A model generated the notes under the pieces. It saw only the letters and a list, made by a program, of their open reading frames with translations, had not been told where the DNA came from and did no database searches. From Acidovorax radicis N35 (GTDB lineage: Bacteria > Pseudomonadota > Gammaproteobacteria > Burkholderiales > Burkholderiaceae_C): a stretch of 64,000 nucleotides of DNA. Position numbers and translations under genes: made by a program. The stretch lies in contig NZ_AFBG01000018.1 in NCBI RefSeq assembly GCF_000204195.1, forward strand, positions 496,001-560,000, written 5' to 3'. Below, piece after piece: positions 62,659 to 64,000 of the stretch. Each line of letters opens with the position of its first letter. Position 1 is the stretch's first letter.

Positions 62659-63534
62659 TTAGAAGCCGTGGTCGTCCGGCTGCACGGGGCGGATCGCCGT
62701 TTCCTTCAGCGCCTGGTCCATGAGCACAGTGACTTCCGCCGCAGGCACCATGGGCCGGAAAGCACTCACATGGGACCGCCCGATGTTGCCCAACGGCAAC
62801 CGTGCCAGCAGGTGGCCCAGGGGCACCAGGGCCAGCCGCAGGAGCTGGCCGGTGGCCTCGCGCGCATCCCCCAGAACCAGGGCATGGCGCAGCATGGCAG
62901 TGTGTGACCGCCAGTGCAGTGGCAACGATGTCTGCCCTAGCACATGGGCGGCCTCCAGCCAGCGCCAGCGCTGGGCGGGGGGGACGTCGGGCTGGTGTGC
63001 AAAGCCGGCCAGCAGGTGGTCGAACGCGGCGCGCCTGTGCAGCGCGGTGGGGGCGGTGCCCCCTGCGGCGTGCTGGGCTGCCAACTGGCGCCAGCGCCTT
63101 TGGCGGTGCCGGTAGAACATCTGGGCAAACAGGGCGCTCAGCGGTGTCATCAGCCAGGGCAGGTGGCGTGCAACCACCTCGATGTCGTCCGTGTACAGCG
63201 TACGACCATCGGGCAGGGGCTGCAGGGTGATGCGGTGGTCCCAGCGGCGCATGAGCACGCCTTCTCCGTTGTCGCGCAGCGTGGGCCAGCCGCCCGCCTG
63301 TGCGGGTGGCTCGATAGAGATGCGTACGGTCTGCGGGCCCATGGGCAAGACGCCGAGTAACCGCATGTGCAGCGCCAGCTCGCCGGGCGCCCAGTGCGTG
63401 GGCCATTCCTTGCCCCGCGCTGGCCGGAACCGGATAAGCGGTGCGGTGATATGGCGGAACACGGCGGTGCTTTGCAGCTGGGCAGCCACCCATTCAGGCG
63501 GCGCGCTCAAGGGGGTAGACAGGTGCACGTGCAT
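62659..63534 (-). CDS. SRPBCC-like domain fused to DUF3703
   Basis: A 291-residue protein. The first 150 or so residues look like a ligand-binding SRPBCC/START-type fold. Residues about 165-285 match DUF3703: AAHVLGQTSLPLHWRSHTAM, then LGDAREATGQLLRLALVPLG and PLGNIGRSHVSAFRPM. DUF3703 is normally a protein of about 115 residues found with heavy-metal efflux genes, so a fusion is unusual. It starts 3 bp after the stop of the cation-transporter gene and is surely in the same operon. Confidence 0.75.
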   Translation of the reverse strand: MHVHLSTPLSAPPEWVAAQLQSTAVFRHITAPLIRFRPARGKEWPTHWAPGELALHMRLLGVLPMGPQTVRISIEPPAQAGGWPTLRDNGEGVLMRRWDHRITLQPLPDGRTLYTDDIEVVARHLPWLMTPLSALFAQMFYRHRQRRWRQLAAQHAAGGTAPTALHRRAAFDHLLAGFAHQPDVPPAQRWRWLEAAHVLGQTSLPLHWRSHTAMLRHALVLGDAREATGQLLRLALVPLGHLLARLPLGNIGRSHVSAFRPMVPAAEVTVLMDQALKETAIRPVQPDDHGF

Positions 63535-63537
63535 GGA

Positions 63538-64000
63538 TCAGCGCCCCTGAGGTTGCGGTTGGGCAGCGGAGCCGGCCAGCTCGTGCCGTGCCTGGCGAAT
63601 CACGCTCAAGCCCCCGCTGATGGCCAGGCCCGCCATGACGGCGGCCACTGCCAGATCGGGCCAAGCAGTGCCAGTGCCCAGAACGCCCAGGGCCGCACCC
63701 ATCACCGCCAGATTGCCCAAGGCATCGTTGCGGGTGCACAGCCACACGCCGCGCATGTTGGCGTCGCCCTCCCGGTAGGCATAGAGCAGGGCGGCCACGC
63801 CCAGGTTGGCCGCCAGCGCCAGGAGGCCCACGCCACCCATGGTGAAGGGCTCGGGCGGTGTGCCTTGCCACGCACCCCAGGCCACGCGCCCGATCACGAA
63901 CACGCCAAACGCCAGCATGCTGGCCCCCTTGACCAGGGCAGCGCGCGCGCGCCAGGTGAGGGCCATGGCAAGCACCCAGAGCGACAGGCCGTAGTTGGCG
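63538..64000 (-). CDS. Cation diffusion facilitator-type transporter (partial, N-terminus outside window)
   Basis: The C-terminal 153 residues are visible. They show CDF-like membrane segments: YGLSLWVLAMALTWRARAAL, then the conserved MRGVWLCTRNDALGNLAVMG with a D/N metal site, and PDLAVAAVMAGLAISGGLSV. The tail ends HELAGSAAQPQPQGR and is short. It is probably a divalent-metal exporter of the inner membrane. The downstream DUF3703 fusion gene supports a metal role. Confidence 0.8.
   Translation of the reverse strand, partial: ANYGLSLWVLAMALTWRARAALVKGASMLAFGVFVIGRVAWGAWQGTPPEPFTMGGVGLLALAANLGVAALLYAYREGDANMRGVWLCTRNDALGNLAVMGAALGVLGTGTAWPDLAVAAVMAGLAISGGLSVIRQARHELAGSAAQPQPQGR

Overview
The window is high-GC chromosomal DNA of a betaproteobacterium, most likely a member of the Comamonadaceae such as Acidovorax or a close relative. 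This rests on several Bug-type tripartite-tricarboxylate receptors without partner genes, a PhaR regulator of polyhydroxyalkanoate metabolism, the EF-P/EarP rhamnosylation pair, the hupB - tRNA-Val - ppiD order, and a DUF3348/DUF802/OmpA/DUF2894 cluster. No prophage, integrase, complete insertion sequence, rRNA or CRISPR array is visible.

Layout. 1-6.8 kb (minus strand): an operon of amidohydrolase, CobW-type GTPase, Tat-exported binding protein and LivG/F/H/M permease, apparently amide or amino-acid-like substrate uptake plus hydrolysis; the last gene runs off the left edge. 6.9-15.3 kb: a LuxR-type regulator, a phenol-meta-pathway-type outer-membrane protein, a Bug receptor, a gamma-glutamyltransferase-like hydrolase, an unusual chemoreceptor-like protein fused to a solute-binding domain, and an AraC-type regulator. 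15.6-20.7 kb: phaR, rimO, then lysR-earP-efp on the minus strand. 20.8-25.1 kb: a catabolic operon of CoA transferase, HMG-CoA-lyase-like enzyme and two Bug receptors. 25.2-31.3 kb: housekeeping genes uvrC, pgsA, hupB, tRNA-Val, ppiD, tRNA-His and tRNA-Arg. 31.5-43.6 kb: a CPA2 antiporter, the remnant of a glutathione S-transferase gene, an M14 peptidase lipoprotein, an EEP-family nuclease-like protein, an SDR protein, rhlE, ettA and a DUF1631 protein. 43.7-47.7 kb: a membrane-anchored TAXI binding protein, a secreted EF-hand protein, a DUF3011/ricin-fold protein and a P1-family peptidase. 47.7-53.2 kb: a seven-gene periplasmic copper-handling operon (two His-rich proteins, TolC-family protein, multicopper oxidase, cupredoxin, DUF411, CusF-like). 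53.5-57.8 kb: a multidomain GGDEF-EAL protein and a YitT-family membrane protein. 58.1-62.6 kb: four overlapping genes that look like an ion-driven MotA/MotB- or ZorA/ZorB-like motor with two accessory proteins. 62.7-64 kb: a DUF3703 fusion protein and a truncated cation-diffusion-facilitator gene.

The two most interesting signals are (i) the 58.1-62.6 kb cluster, a predicted proton- or ion-driven envelope motor with a very long coiled-coil cytoplasmic tail and no assigned job, and (ii) a dispersed element of about 50-60 bp present six times. Three copies follow stop codons, two lie in frame inside earP, and one encodes the signal peptide of the cupredoxin. Family names come from recognition of sequence motifs; no database search was possible.
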